Of a stretch of 64,000 nt of DNA, positions 1-12,200 are shown one piece after another. Position numbers and translations under genes: made by a program. The notes beneath the pieces were generated by a model that had not been told where the DNA came from, searched no databases, and saw only the letters and a list, made by a program, of their open reading frames with translations. The stretch is from Hippophae tibetana (Eukaryota; Streptophyta; Magnoliopsida; Rosales; Elaeagnaceae). The stretch covers positions 13,555,319-13,619,318 of the forward strand of contig CM072808.1 in the NCBI GenBank assembly GCA_037013495.1, read 5' to 3'. The stretch's first letter is position 1, and the number at the start of each line of letters is the position of its first letter.

Positions 1-529
1 ACCCTACATTTTGATATGCATTTGTTCAAAAAAAATTATTTTGAAATTTTTAACTCTAATGTTTAATTTACATTTTAATTTGTAAATTATTTATGCAAAC
101 TTTCTATTATTCATTATTGATTAGTGTCCTCATGAGTTCGAGAGCTACATCCAACATTGGGTGTCTAATTTATATTTTCCTTTATTTTGGTTAATAAGTT
201 TTATTAATGTAAGATGAAAGCCTCTGTAGGCATTAGGATATTCTAGTTATGTAACGTAACAGTAGAGTAACAACAATACATCCACCACCATTATTTTCTT
301 TCTTTTAAATGTTTTTGTTTGAGGTCTCATTTTATTCTTTGTAGGTTCACATATCAAAGATTGGGAAAAGGCTTCTTGTGTAAGCTCTACCTAATGAACT
401 TGATTTTAAATAAAAGCATCATCGCCACTTTTTGCTTCACAAATAATGGAAAATGTATCGTTGAAACAACAGAAAATAACTAATACAAAACCTAATAACG
501 TAAAAACCTATCCACGAATTGAAAAAAAA
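1..529. other. intergenic, no feature seen
   Basis: AT-rich DNA with no codon-like reading frame that resembles a known protein and no repeat that I could pair inside the window. Confidence 0.5.
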
Positions 530-1560
530 TCATACACATATCACGAGATTGGTTTTCATAGTATGTATGCTAGGTTGAGCATATGCTCGGAGTTGACGTT
601 GTCGCACGTTATTTTTGGTTCAATTTAGGTGTTGGTGTTTATGAAAATTACTTGATAATTTTTGGATCGAAAAAATATGTTTTTTGGAACTTCATCACAC
701 CCTTTGACAAGGGGCCTCGCCACACCCTTGGCAAGGTCTATGACGAGGATTATGACAAGGTAGTTCGACCATTAGGTAACTTATTTAAATACCCCCTATC
801 TTCTCGTTTCATATCTAAAACATATGTAGTGGAACTATGTCAAATTGACATCTCGTTTCTATTTTTGGATCACTATTATCTTGATGATTGTTTGATATTA
901 GTGATTCGTGATTGTGTGAGCCATGTGTAGACTAGTACTTTCCCTCGTGCAACTTTTTCTTATATGAGGAACTTGTATGGCTATAAGTCGTGTGTTGGTT
1001 GGTTGGTTGTTGAGTGTTCATGATTGAAGGTAGTCATTACGGTGGATTTTTCACATTATACATTATTGATTTATGGTAGTTGATCGTACTACATCGAGTA
1101 GTATTGGATTTGGAGGAAAGTCGGGTTCATATGCTAAAATAAGTAGTTGCAGAGGTAGCAAGTGAGGGTAGTAATACGTAGTTCAGGCAATGGTCTTAAT
1201 TGATAGAAGTAATGGTGATTTCATTTTCTATTAAGGTTATAATTGTTTTATTGTTTAGTGGATTGTTTACTGTTAAATGATTTCCATAAGAAAGCTGAGG
1301 ATGTTACCACTTAAATAAGGTTTATATTTTCATTACATTATTTATTATGTATACTCTAATGTTTGGCTAATACAATCAAAATTTAAATTATGTATGTGTC
1401 TATAATTTGAACTCTAATTAGAAAGATTTTATTATTTATTTCTTACTTTTAACGATTATATAATATTTATGGTTGGTTGTGATTAATATATTCATTGCTT
1501 ATTGTTAAGTATTTCACATACTATTATTGTGTGTTTGATTCTAGTCCTTAAAGAATCAGT
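530..1560. repeat. dispersed 1-kb repeat, copy 1
   Basis: This noncoding stretch matches 47990-48990 in the same orientation. Shared landmarks, in order, are a block with ATCACGAG and TTGGTTTTC near the start, GTGCAACTTTTTCTTATATG near 950, TAGTCATYAC near 1030, a GAGGGTAGYAATAC block near 1165, a TGGTTTCCATAAG-like block near 1280 and CCTGATTGTGTA near 1570. By eye the copies are about 70 percent alike with many small gaps. The family is unknown; an old LTR fragment is possible because the second copy lies next to LTR elements. Confidence 0.6.
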
Positions 1561-2784
1561 TTCTCCTTACCCTGATTGTGTACCAGTTGTTAGACTTTTT
1601 ATTAGTCAGTTATGTTTTGTATAATCACATGATATGTGTTGTTTTCATGTATGCATGTTGCAAGCTTGGACAGAAGCATATGATGTACACCTTCACTAGT
1701 GTGTTTACTACAAATTGTTGTTTTCATATCTATTGATTATTTTAGTCGTATGTTGAATTAAGTATGTTATTTTGTACTTTCGATGTGATATATATGTTGT
1801 TTTGTACTTCTGTTGTGCTGCTTGCTTAATTTACATTTATGAGTCCTACTCAATCTAGTTTTTATAGAGCTCACAAAAAAATTTTATGGATTGACATTTT
1901 CACCTCTTAATTAGGCCCCAATTGTCTATTTGAGTTGGAAAAACAATTGACTTTCGTGAAATTGTTCCTACGTATGGGATTCTTCACTCTTAAATCAAAT
2001 AGTTAATTAATTTGTTACTTTTTTGTATGAATAAATATATAATATTAACTATTATATAAGTAATAGAAATCAAATACAATATAAACATGGGTGATTTACC
2101 AAGATATTGATAATAATTACATAAATTTATTTAATAAATAAGTCAAATATAATATTTAACAACATGAATTTATTCAATTAATATTTTTACTCTCTAATAT
2201 GTTAATTATATATGAATAATAGACATGACTTGATTGGATTTAATAAGTATTTTTTGTTTAAAAATAATTTAAATTAACTAACTATTTTTTTTAATTTATA
2301 AGAAATATGATATGGTCTAGACATGAAAATTATTAATTAAACAAAAATATGATATGTTTATAAGTGAATTGATCAAACACTTATTAAATGTGTAATCATA
2401 AATAGTATGAATTGTTACCTTAAGGTAATAAGAACAATTTCATTAAATAAAATATCTATTAATAAAAAATATATTTATTATATAAATATTTTGGTATTTA
2501 TTGGTATAAAAAAGCATAAAAAATGTATTTATTATATAAACTTTTTTTTATATTTATTGGTATAAAAAACAAAAATATAATATTCTCGTAAGTAAATTAA
2601 CTTAATACTTATTAAAAATTATAAATTGCATAAATTGTGATCCTTAATATAATAAAAATATTTATATTATACAAAATAACTATTCATAAAAAATATTTAT
2701 TATATGAATATTTTAGTATTTATTGGTGTAAAAAACTAACAAATATAAAAAAAGTATTGTTCGATCGTCAACCTAACATTACCT

Positions 2785-2901
2785 CACTACTACAAAAAGG
2801 TATTTAAGTCATTATGTAAAGTCAGTTTTTAGAAAAATCCGACTTATAATGAATTTAAAGTTGGTTTTTAACCGACTTTAATACCAATTTTTGTACTAAT
2901 G
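2785..2901. mobile_element. 117-bp CACTA (En/Spm-like) miniature element
   Basis: The left end reads CACTACTACAAAAA, the classic terminus of plant CACTA transposons. The right end reads TTTTTGTACTAATG, which matches the inverted left end at 12 of 14 positions. Internal motifs around GTCGG/CCGACTT resemble subterminal repeats. The flanks are CCT and TCT, a 3-bp target duplication with one mismatch. The related repeat copy at 3105-3125 reads ATTACCTCTTTTTATATA with no insert, an uninterrupted form of the same site. No transposase is encoded, so it would need one in trans. Confidence 0.8.
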
Positions 2902-4077
2902 TCTCTTTATATATATATATATATATATAAAGATGAATTAATCGAATACTTATTAAATGAATAATTATAAACTATATGAATTATATTAATGTAATAAAAA
3001 TAATTATATTCTATAAAATAACTATTGATAAAAAAATATTTATTATATTAACATTTTTGTATTTATTGGTGTAAAAAATAAAAAGGTAGTGTTCGATCGT
3101 CGACCAAATATTACCTCTTTTTATATATAATAACTAGTTTCAGACTCCTGAAAATTTCAAATTTGATAAGTGTATATTAATATTAATTAAATAATAATAA
3201 TAATAATTATTATTATTATAAAATTCTTTATTTTAAAAAATAAAAGAAAATAAACTCTTTAAATATAATTTTTGTTTAGGTTAGTATTACTATGAAAAAG
3301 ATGAAAAATTAATTTAATTTTTTTTATATATAAGTTTGAAAAAAATAGTTAATTAATTTATTACTTTAAGAAGAATAAAATACACAATAATAATTATTTT
3401 ATGATCAATAGGTACGACATCTTATGACAATGCTACATAATTTAAATATGAGTGATATTTAATTTAACAAATAAATTAAATATAACACAATAGCACATAT
3501 AAACTTAGGCAAAACTTATTAATAAGTTTTTTTATGAGTTTTTTTTTGCTTAAAAGTAATATAGGCTAATTGATATTGGGTGTAACATAGTCTTTTATAT
3601 CAAAAAATAATTAGTTCAACACTATTAAGGCTTCTAAAATAATAATTCAAGGTTTATAAAATAATACAAATAGAATAATTAAATATAAATTATACAATTA
3701 TTATCTATTATAAAAATATTTTGAAATTTATTAGTGTGCAATAGATAAGCAAGAAGTTAAAGCTTAAAAAAAGAATGAGATATATACACAGGAGGAGGAA
3801 GACGCAAAAAAGAAAAAAAGCATCCAAAATAATAATTCAAGGTTCAAAAAATGTGAAGCAAATATAAATAAAATTATCAAATATAAATTATGCAAATATT
3901 ATTTATTATAAGAATGTTTTGATATTTATTGGTGTGCAATAGAGAAAAAAAGAACTAAAGTTAAAGCTTAAAAAGGAAATAAAAAAAGGAAAAAAATAAA
4001 ATAGAGATATATAGAAAGCAAGAATAAAAATTTATTATAAGAATTTTTTGATATTTATTGGTGTGCAATGGAGAAAA

Positions 4078-4211
4078 AAAAAGTAAAGTTAAAGTTTAAA
4101 AAAGAAATAAAAAACAGAGATATATAGAAAGTAAGAATAAAAAATAAAGTAAAGTTAAAGTTTAAAAAAGAAATAAAAAACAGAGATATATAGAAAGTAA
4201 GAATAAAAAAT
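4078..4211. repeat. two tandem copies of a ~67-bp unit
   Basis: Two almost identical adjacent copies, each running from AAGTAAAGTTAAAG through CAGAGATATATAGAAAG to AAGAATAAAAA. Near-identity suggests a recent duplication inside the older AT-rich field. Confidence 0.8.
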
Positions 4212-5050
4212 CTTCATTGTTTGATAATTTAAATTTAATAAATATATAATAATATTAATTATTGAAGAATAATAATAATTTTTTAAAAAAATTTATTTTA
4301 AAAAATAAAATAAAAAAGTAAGTTTTGGAATATAAATTTTTAAGTTTTTTTTATAATTATAAATTTTATGTTTAAATGTTTTATAAAGTAATATAAAGAA
4401 ATACTCTTAAAACAAATAGTTAATTAATTTATTATTTTAATGATGAATAAATATATAATATTAACTATTTTATGAGTAATACAATTCAAATATAATATAA
4501 ATATGAGTGATATATCAAGATATTTACAATAATTATATAACTTTATTTAATAAAGAAGTCAATATAATAGAACGATATATGGACTTATTTAATTAATATT
4601 TTTACTATCTAAGAATTTAATTCTAAGTGACTTGATGAATTTAATAAACAATTTTTCTTAAAAACTAATTTATATTAATTATATATTCTTTTTATAATTT
4701 ACATGAGATATGATATGTAATCTACATAAAAATTGTTAGTTTAATAATAATATGATATGCTTATAAGTAAAATAATGAAACGTTCATTAAATCGATATTC
4801 GTTAACTTTATTAATTTTCATCCTTAATGTAATAAAAGTAATTATATTATACAAAATAACTATCCATAAAAATGTATTTATTATATAAATATTTTGATAT
4901 TTATTAGTGTAAAAAATAACAAAAAAATACAAGTGGTATTCAATCACACAATTACACTTTTTATATATAAAGAAAATATATTTATTATATAGATATTTTA
5001 GTATTTATTTATCAGTTAAAAAAAGCAGGTGGTCATTGACAACAAATTCT

Positions 5051-6060
5051 CATTTTTTATATACAAAGAATATAAAGATAAAGATAAAGATATTTCAACA
5101 AGAAAAATCTATCAACCTCTTTTCCTCTTCTTTTAGAAAAATTAATCGCCTATTATTTTAGTTTCTTATCGAAGGGAAAGTTTCCTATTGTAGGAGCTAT
5201 TTTTCCGATAGTTCTTCATTTTTTTAGTTTATTTAAATAAATATATATTATAATATGTTCATTATACTTACATTTTAATCTAGTATGGGTTTTCACCTAA
5301 AATTTGATACAATGATAATTTTAGGTAGGGGTAAGCACCAGATCAAAAATTGCTTATTTTTGGTCAATCTGAATCCGATATGATCCGAATGGATTTAAAG
5401 ATTTTCAATCTGAATTTGATTTGATGATATAATTAATCTGAACCAATTTGAATACGAACATATTAGATTTTTTCAGATCATATAGGAGCATACTGGTATT
5501 GAAATTTATTTATGAATTATTTTCATATATAAAATACGACATATATAAATTAATTTTTTTGTAATAAATATTATTATTTGTAGTCACAATTAAAAAAATC
5601 AAAAGAATAAAAAATATGTTTGTACAATTATTAAATTATTATAAACATTTATATTTACTTTTTAGCTATTTGTTTCTATATTTAGATCTAATTAATTTTA
5701 TTTAAGTATTTATATAATTCAAAATATGAATATCTCAATATATGAATGATCAAGTTAGATTTAAGATTTATCATCTTATTAATGTGAAAAATAATAAATG
5801 TTTTAAGAATTGAAAGGGCTAAAGAAGAAATTTCAAATTGTGCAACATATGATTTTATTGATTTTGATAATTTGATGTATTTTTATTTTAATATAATAAA
5901 AATTATTGTATTAAAATATGTTTAATATATGAATGTTTTGATATTTATTGATGTAAAAAATAAATTTTTTATGTATTTATTGGTATTTAAAGAGGAAAGA
6001 AAAAACAACTGTGGACGTGGACCAAAAGATTTATTAGACTCGTTTAACTTAGGATGGTTA
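5051..6060. other. AT-rich intergenic DNA upstream of the first gene
   Basis: No gene seen. A short stretch near 5325-5480 begins TAGGGGTAAGCA and carries several ATCTGAAT / GATCCGAAT words. It resembles the ends of plant hAT miniature elements, but I could not find a matching opposite end. Confidence 0.4.
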
Positions 6061-6074
6061 TTTTTAATTAACGG

Positions 6075-6110
6075 TATATATTGTGGGAAGGACAAAACTT
6101 CTTAGGGTTT
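6075..6110 (+). promoter_or_regulatory. probable core promoter of the HIBCH-like gene
   Basis: A TATATA word at 6075-6080 lies about 130 bp before the start codon. It is followed at 6102-6110 by TAGGGTTTT, the reverse of the AAACCCTA telo-box often found just downstream of transcription starts in plant housekeeping genes. Position and motifs are seen in the sequence; promoter function is inferred. Confidence 0.45.
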
Positions 6111-6206
6111 TAGCTGCTGCTTGGGAATTTGGGATTTAACTGAAAGTGACTCTGTTGAGTGGTGAGTAAGTTCTCAGATTCCATTTCAGCAAAAGAGACC
6201 GAGAAG

Positions 6207-9200
6207 ATGAAAGCTTTGCTAGAGCTTCGGAGATGTTGGTTTCAGAGACGAAGACTTGGTTCTCTCTCTTATCTCAGAGGTTTCTCTGCGCAACCAAACT
6301 ATGTTCAACATCATAATCTCGACGAACTGGTCATTTTCTTTCTCTGTTCTTTCTACTTTTCAATATAATGTTCTTGTCTATATCTATGCCATTTGAGTCA
6401 CACTTCCCTTTTTACTCTAAAAACTAGTACTTTAAGAGTAATAATGAGAACCATTGCGATTCAGGTATTGATTGAAGAAGAACTTTGGAAATTTCTATTC
6501 CCTTTATTTGGTTATTTGTCCGCTTATATTTATCTGGTATATAATTCAGGTATTGGTTGACGGAAGAGCTAATTCAAGAACAGCTATTCTCAATAGACCA
6601 TCGGTTCTGAATGCTCTTAATACCGCAATGGTATGCGTTGCTTGTATCCCTTTGCTGAACTCCCCTACCGCTTATTGATATAACATTTCGTATTTTTTCT
6701 TCTTTTTTCTCCTCTTTTTTCCTTTCCTTTTTTCCCCTCCTTTAGGCATCTCGGTTGAAGAGACTATATGAATCATGGGAGGAAAATCCAGATATTGGAT
6801 TTGTCTTGATGAAGGTATTGCTTGTGCTTATGCAATACAAAATTAAAATTAGAGACAGACACAATAATTTATAGTCTTTAGTTGTTGAAAATAATTTTGG
6901 ACAATTAGATAAATAGTCTCCTCTAAAACTCAAAACAACAAAAGGAGCACCATTCCAATGAATTAGGAGACAGATATGAGAGCTAGTGCGAGGAGTGTTA
7001 TTTTTGAAACTCCTATTTAAAGAACAGTTTTTTTTTAAATAGATTCATTAATAAAGAAGACTTTTATTTAAAGAAAAGTTCTTTTTAAAGTAGATTTTAA
7101 GCTATCTTTTATTAGTTTAAGATTTAGATTATATTTTATCTAATATTTTAGCATATATCTTATCCTACATTTTAACTTATATCTTATCCTACATTTTGGC
7201 TTAAAATTTAGAATATATATTTAAAACAATGAATCACATTAAAGAATAGGCTAAATGGTAATTTCATAAATTGATTTAAGTTTAAATAAATATTTTAGTA
7301 ATAAAAATAATTTCAAATTTATGAACATGTGTCATTAAATGCATGAGTGCAATCCTATATGTAGATTTTCAGAGAATATTATTAGTGTTATACAGGTTGT
7401 AGAGTTAGTGTAAATCAAGCTGTATTTTCATTATTGTTACCAGTTGTTTTATTCCTAAAATTAGTGGACACTTTGTATTTCTATATATAAATTGTATTAT
7501 AGTGTTGTAAACAAGAAGAGAAAACAGAGAATACATATTCCATATTATCTATCATATCTCTCGGAGTACATTTAACATGGTATCAGAGCATTTCTGAAAT
7601 CTAGAAATCCAATTTTGTGTTATATCAATTTTGTCCAAGGAACACTGATTTCAGAAATCCAGAAATCCAAAAATCCAGAAATCCATTTCCTGCAGCTTGC
7701 ATTCCAAAGGCAATGCAGAAATCCATTTTCTGCAGCTTGCATTCCAAAGGCAATGCAGAAATCCATTTTCTGCAGCAGCTTGCATTCCAGAGGCAAAGCA
7801 GAATTTTCTGCAGCAGCTTGCATTCCAGAGGCAAAGCAAAAATCCATTTTCTGCAGCTTGCTTTCCATCTTAGTCATCGTCGCCATCGCCAGTCATCATC
7901 GCCGACCATCTCCTCATCGTCGGCGCCGATCATCATCATCACTATCTGCTTCAATCAGTAAGTCTCACAGTCTCGCAGTCACATTCTGCTTGTTTTTTTT
8001 TCTTTTCTGTTTCCCGTACCAGTAAGCTGTTTTAATATATCCCAGCCCGACCCGGTCAAACCCTACCCGACCCGGTCCCAGCAGATTATTCAAAAAAAAA
8101 AAAAAACAACCCACAAATTTCAGTCCACGTATAATCTACAATTGCAACAAATGGCCACGGGAAAACCTATAATTCTTGGTTCCACAGACAATAGTCTTAT
8201 GCCCATCACCAGTCACAAATTAAATGGGCACAATTATCTTCAGTGGGCACAATTATCTTCAGTGGTCCCAATCCGTCATGATGTTTATATGTGGAAAAAT
8301 GAAAGATGATTACCTTACTGGCGATGTCGCAGTTCCAAACAAAGACGATCTATAATACAGAACATGGAAATCTGAAAACAATATGGTGATGTCTTGGTTG
8401 ATCAATTCCATGACAAACAAAATTGGAGAGAATTTTCTTCTCTACAAAACCGCCAAAGGAATATGGGATGCAGCCAAAGACACTTATTCTAGTTCTGATA
8501 ATATGTCCGACCTATTTGAGATCGAGAGCATCCTCCATGATCTTCGCCAAGGAGAGTTGTCAGTTACACAATACTTTAACTCTCTCACTCGATGTTGGCA
8601 ACAATTAGATCTCTTTGAGGTTCACGAATGGACCTGTTCAGCAGACAGCATCTTGTACAAACAGATTATTGACAAGAAACGGGTTTTCAAATTTTTACTG
8701 GGACTCCATAAAGATCTTGATGATGTGCGCGGTAGAATTCTCAGCACAAAACCTTTGCCCAGTATTTGTGAAGCCTTCTCTGAAGTCCGTCAAGAGGAGA
8801 GTCGAAAGAAAGTAATGATGGGTTCTCAATCTTACATTTCCGTGACTGGAGAAGGATCTGCACTTGCCATTCGAGGCCATCAGCACTCTTATAATACAGA
8901 CAACCGTCCTCATCGTGAAAGACCTTGGTGTGATCATTGTCGTAAACCGGGTCATACTAAGGAAACCTGCTGGAAAATTCATAGTAAGCCCACTGATTGG
9001 AAACCACCGTTCACACAGCATATCAACAAAGAAAGTCATGGAAAAATTGCCTCTAAATCTCAAGGCAATGAGTCACCTGAATCTGCTCTGTTTAGCAAGG
9101 AACAGATTGATCTCCTCCAGAAATTATTTGGACAATCCTTGACCACATCATCTGCCACTATAGCTCAATCAGGTAACACCCTCAATGCTCTTAATGTGAA

Positions 9201-12200
9201 ACAGGTTATGAGACCATGGATTGTTGATTCCGGTGCTTCAGACCACATGACGGGTGATGCTTCTCTTCTCACGAATCTTAAATTCTACCAGAATGGACAC
9301 ACGGTCCGAATTGTCGACGGTTCAGTATCCAAAGTAACAAGAATTGGTTCAACCAAAATTTCAAACTCCTTTATTCTAGATTCTGTTCTTCTTGTTCCTA
9401 CACTTGATTGTAATCTTGTATCAATTACTAAACTCACCCGTGATAAAAATTGTATGGCTAAATTTGTTCATAACCTATGTGAATTTCAGGAACTGCATTC
9501 GGGGAAGATGATTGGCAGTGCTAAGGAATGCTCGGGACTCTATCTCCTCAGCAGTGAAGAACCTTCAACAAGACAAGCCCACCAAGTTGTATCCGAAGTT
9601 TCTAATCAGAATAAAGCTTTGTTAAACCTTAAGTCCAATAAAGATGGTGAAATCATGTTGAATCACTATCGTTTAGGTCATCCTAATTTCAAGTATTTAC
9701 AGAAACTTTTTCCTTCATCATTTAGAAATAAAAATTCAGAAGTTTTTCAGTGTGAAGTATGTCAATTTTCAAAACATGTTAGAACTTCATATCCTCATCT
9801 TCCACATAAAAAATCACATCCTTTCTCATTAATTCACACTGATATATGGGGACCTTCTCGAATCAAAAACATCACAGGGACACGTTGGTTCATTTCATTT
9901 GTGGATGATCATACTCGAACCACTTGGTTATTCCTAATGAAAGAAAAATACGAAGCATGTCAAATTTTTAAAAATTTTAATACCATGATTCAAACCCAAT
10001 TTCAAACAAAAATCCAGGTATTGAAATCCAACAATGCTAAAGAATACTTCACTTCCACCCTTACTGATTATCTGTTAAGTCAAGAGATTATCCATCTAAG
10101 CTCATGTGTTGACACACCTCAACAAAATGGGGTGGCTGAAAGAAAGAATAGACATCTTCTCGAGGTAGCTAGATCCCTCATGTTCACAACTCATGTCCCT
10201 CAACATTTTTGGGGGGATGTTGTTCTTACAACTACCTATCTTATCAATAGGATGCCATCTTGTGTCCTCTTGTTTAAAATACCTATCAATACTCTACTTG
10301 AGTCATACCTACACACCAAAATCGTGTCCCATGTTCCCTTTAAAATTTTCGGATGTTCTGCTTATGTCCATGTACATCATAGTGGCAAACTTGATCCTCG
10401 AGCCATCAAATGCATATTCCTAGGGTATTCATCATACCAGAAAGGATACAAATGTTTTTCTCCTATCACAAAACGATTTTATAATACAATGGATGTCACA
10501 TTTTTTGAACAATATCCGTACTATTCCAAATCTGTCATTCAGGGGGAGAACATAGGCAATGAATACCAGCTTTCGAATATCATTAGTACTCAGTCTCCCA
10601 CAAATCCTATTCCGCAACCTCTAGAAAGTGAATCAATATCTCAAATAAATACTCTTACTACTCCCAATGAACCCTCAACTTCTCTACCAACAGATCCAAA
10701 CTTCCTTGTCCCAAACAATGATCTCCTTGTCTACTCTAGAAGGAAAACAACTCAAGAAAGAGCAGAGAACCGAGCATATCTTGAGCCATTCCAAGAATCC
10801 AACCCGAATACAGGCCACTCCGACAATTCACAAGGTAACACCACTGAACCTCATATTATTGAATTACCTCCTAATGATTTGAATTTGCCAATTGCTATAA
10901 GGAAAGGTGTAAGATCATGCACAAACCACCCCATCTACAACTTTATTTTCTATAAAAATCTCTCACCAGGGTATAAGGCATTTATCAGCAACCTCGATCA
11001 AATAGAGGTTCCAAATTCTGTTCATGAAGCATTTCAGATACCTGAATGGAAGACAGCTATTCGTGAAGAATTCAGTGCCCTAGAGAAAAACAAGACTTGG
11101 GAGATCACAGAACTACCATCGGGAAAACAAATTGTTGGGTGTAAATGGATCTTTACAATCAAACACAAAGTAGACGGTAGTATAGAAAGACTCAAAGCTC
11201 GCCTTGTGGCTAAAGGATTCACTCAGACATATGGGCTTGATTATCAGGAGACTTTTGCACTTGTAGCAAAACTCAACACTATTCGTGTTCTTCTCTCCAT
11301 AGCATCTAACTTGGATTGGCCTCTCTACCAATTAGATGTCAAGAATGCATTCCTTAATGGTGATCTCGAAGAAGAAGTCTACATGGACATTCCTACTGGA
11401 ATTGAATCTCCTGTTCCAACCAATAGAGTCTGTAAACTTAAGAAATTCTTATATGGATTGAAACAGTCTCCACATGCCTGGTTTGATAAGTTCTCTAAAG
11501 TTTTGAAGAGATATGGGTACAATCAATGCCAATCAAATCACACACTATTCGTCAAACACTTCTCCAATGACAGAATAGTTATCCTAATTGTGTACGTAGA
11601 TGATATTGTTCTAACAGGTAATTCTACAATTGAGATGGATAAACTCAAAGAATTCCTTGCCAAGGAATTTGAGATCAAATATCTAGGCAATCTCAAATAT
11701 TTTCTAGGGATGGAAGTAGCACGAACAAAAAGGGGCATATCTATATCTCAAAGGAAGTATATACTTGATCTTCTCAAGGAAACTGGAATGATGGGGTGTA
11801 AACTAGTAGAAACTCTGATGGATTCTACAATAAAACTCGAAATCAAAGAAAATAGTACACCTATGGACAAAGGTCGTTATCAAAGATTAGTGGGAAAACT
11901 CATTTACCTATCTCACACTAGACCAGATATTGGTTTTTCAGTAAGTGTTGTAAGTCAATTTATGAACAGTCCTACTGAAGAACACATGGAAGCAGTCTAT
12001 CGTATACTCAGGTATCTCAAGATGACACCAGGAAAAGGATTATATTTCAGTAAGAATCTCACTAGAAAAATTGAAGTCTTTGCAGATGCTGATTGGGCAG
12101 GCTCTATAGTGGATCGTAGATCTACCACTGGATATTGTACATTCGTATGGGGAAAAACCTTGTAACTTGGCGAAGTAAAAACAGTCAGTAGTCGCTCGAA

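Larger units (their letters stand above)
1985..5050. repeat. AT-rich repeat field, about three copies of a ~1-kb unit
   Basis: Three related blocks begin near 1990, 3345 and 4405, each with AATAGTTAATTAATTT followed by an AATATATAATATTAACTAT-like run and an ATGAGTGATAT-like run. A second sub-block containing TTATTGGTGTAAAAAA followed by GTTCGATCGTC recurs near 2725 and 3065, with a weaker form near 4905. Smaller degenerate repeats with TTTATTGGTGTGCAATAGAG occur near 3730, 3925 and 4050. There is no coding capacity. It looks like an old, decayed tandem duplication, of noncoding or transposon origin. Confidence 0.55.

Noticed and set aside
5325-5480. A hAT miniature element
   Set aside because: The left end resembles hAT termini, but no inverted right end or 8-bp duplication was found.
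7615-8025. Several open frames on both strands over the Copia leader
   Set aside because: They are produced by the 40-bp tandem repeat and sit between primer site and gag.
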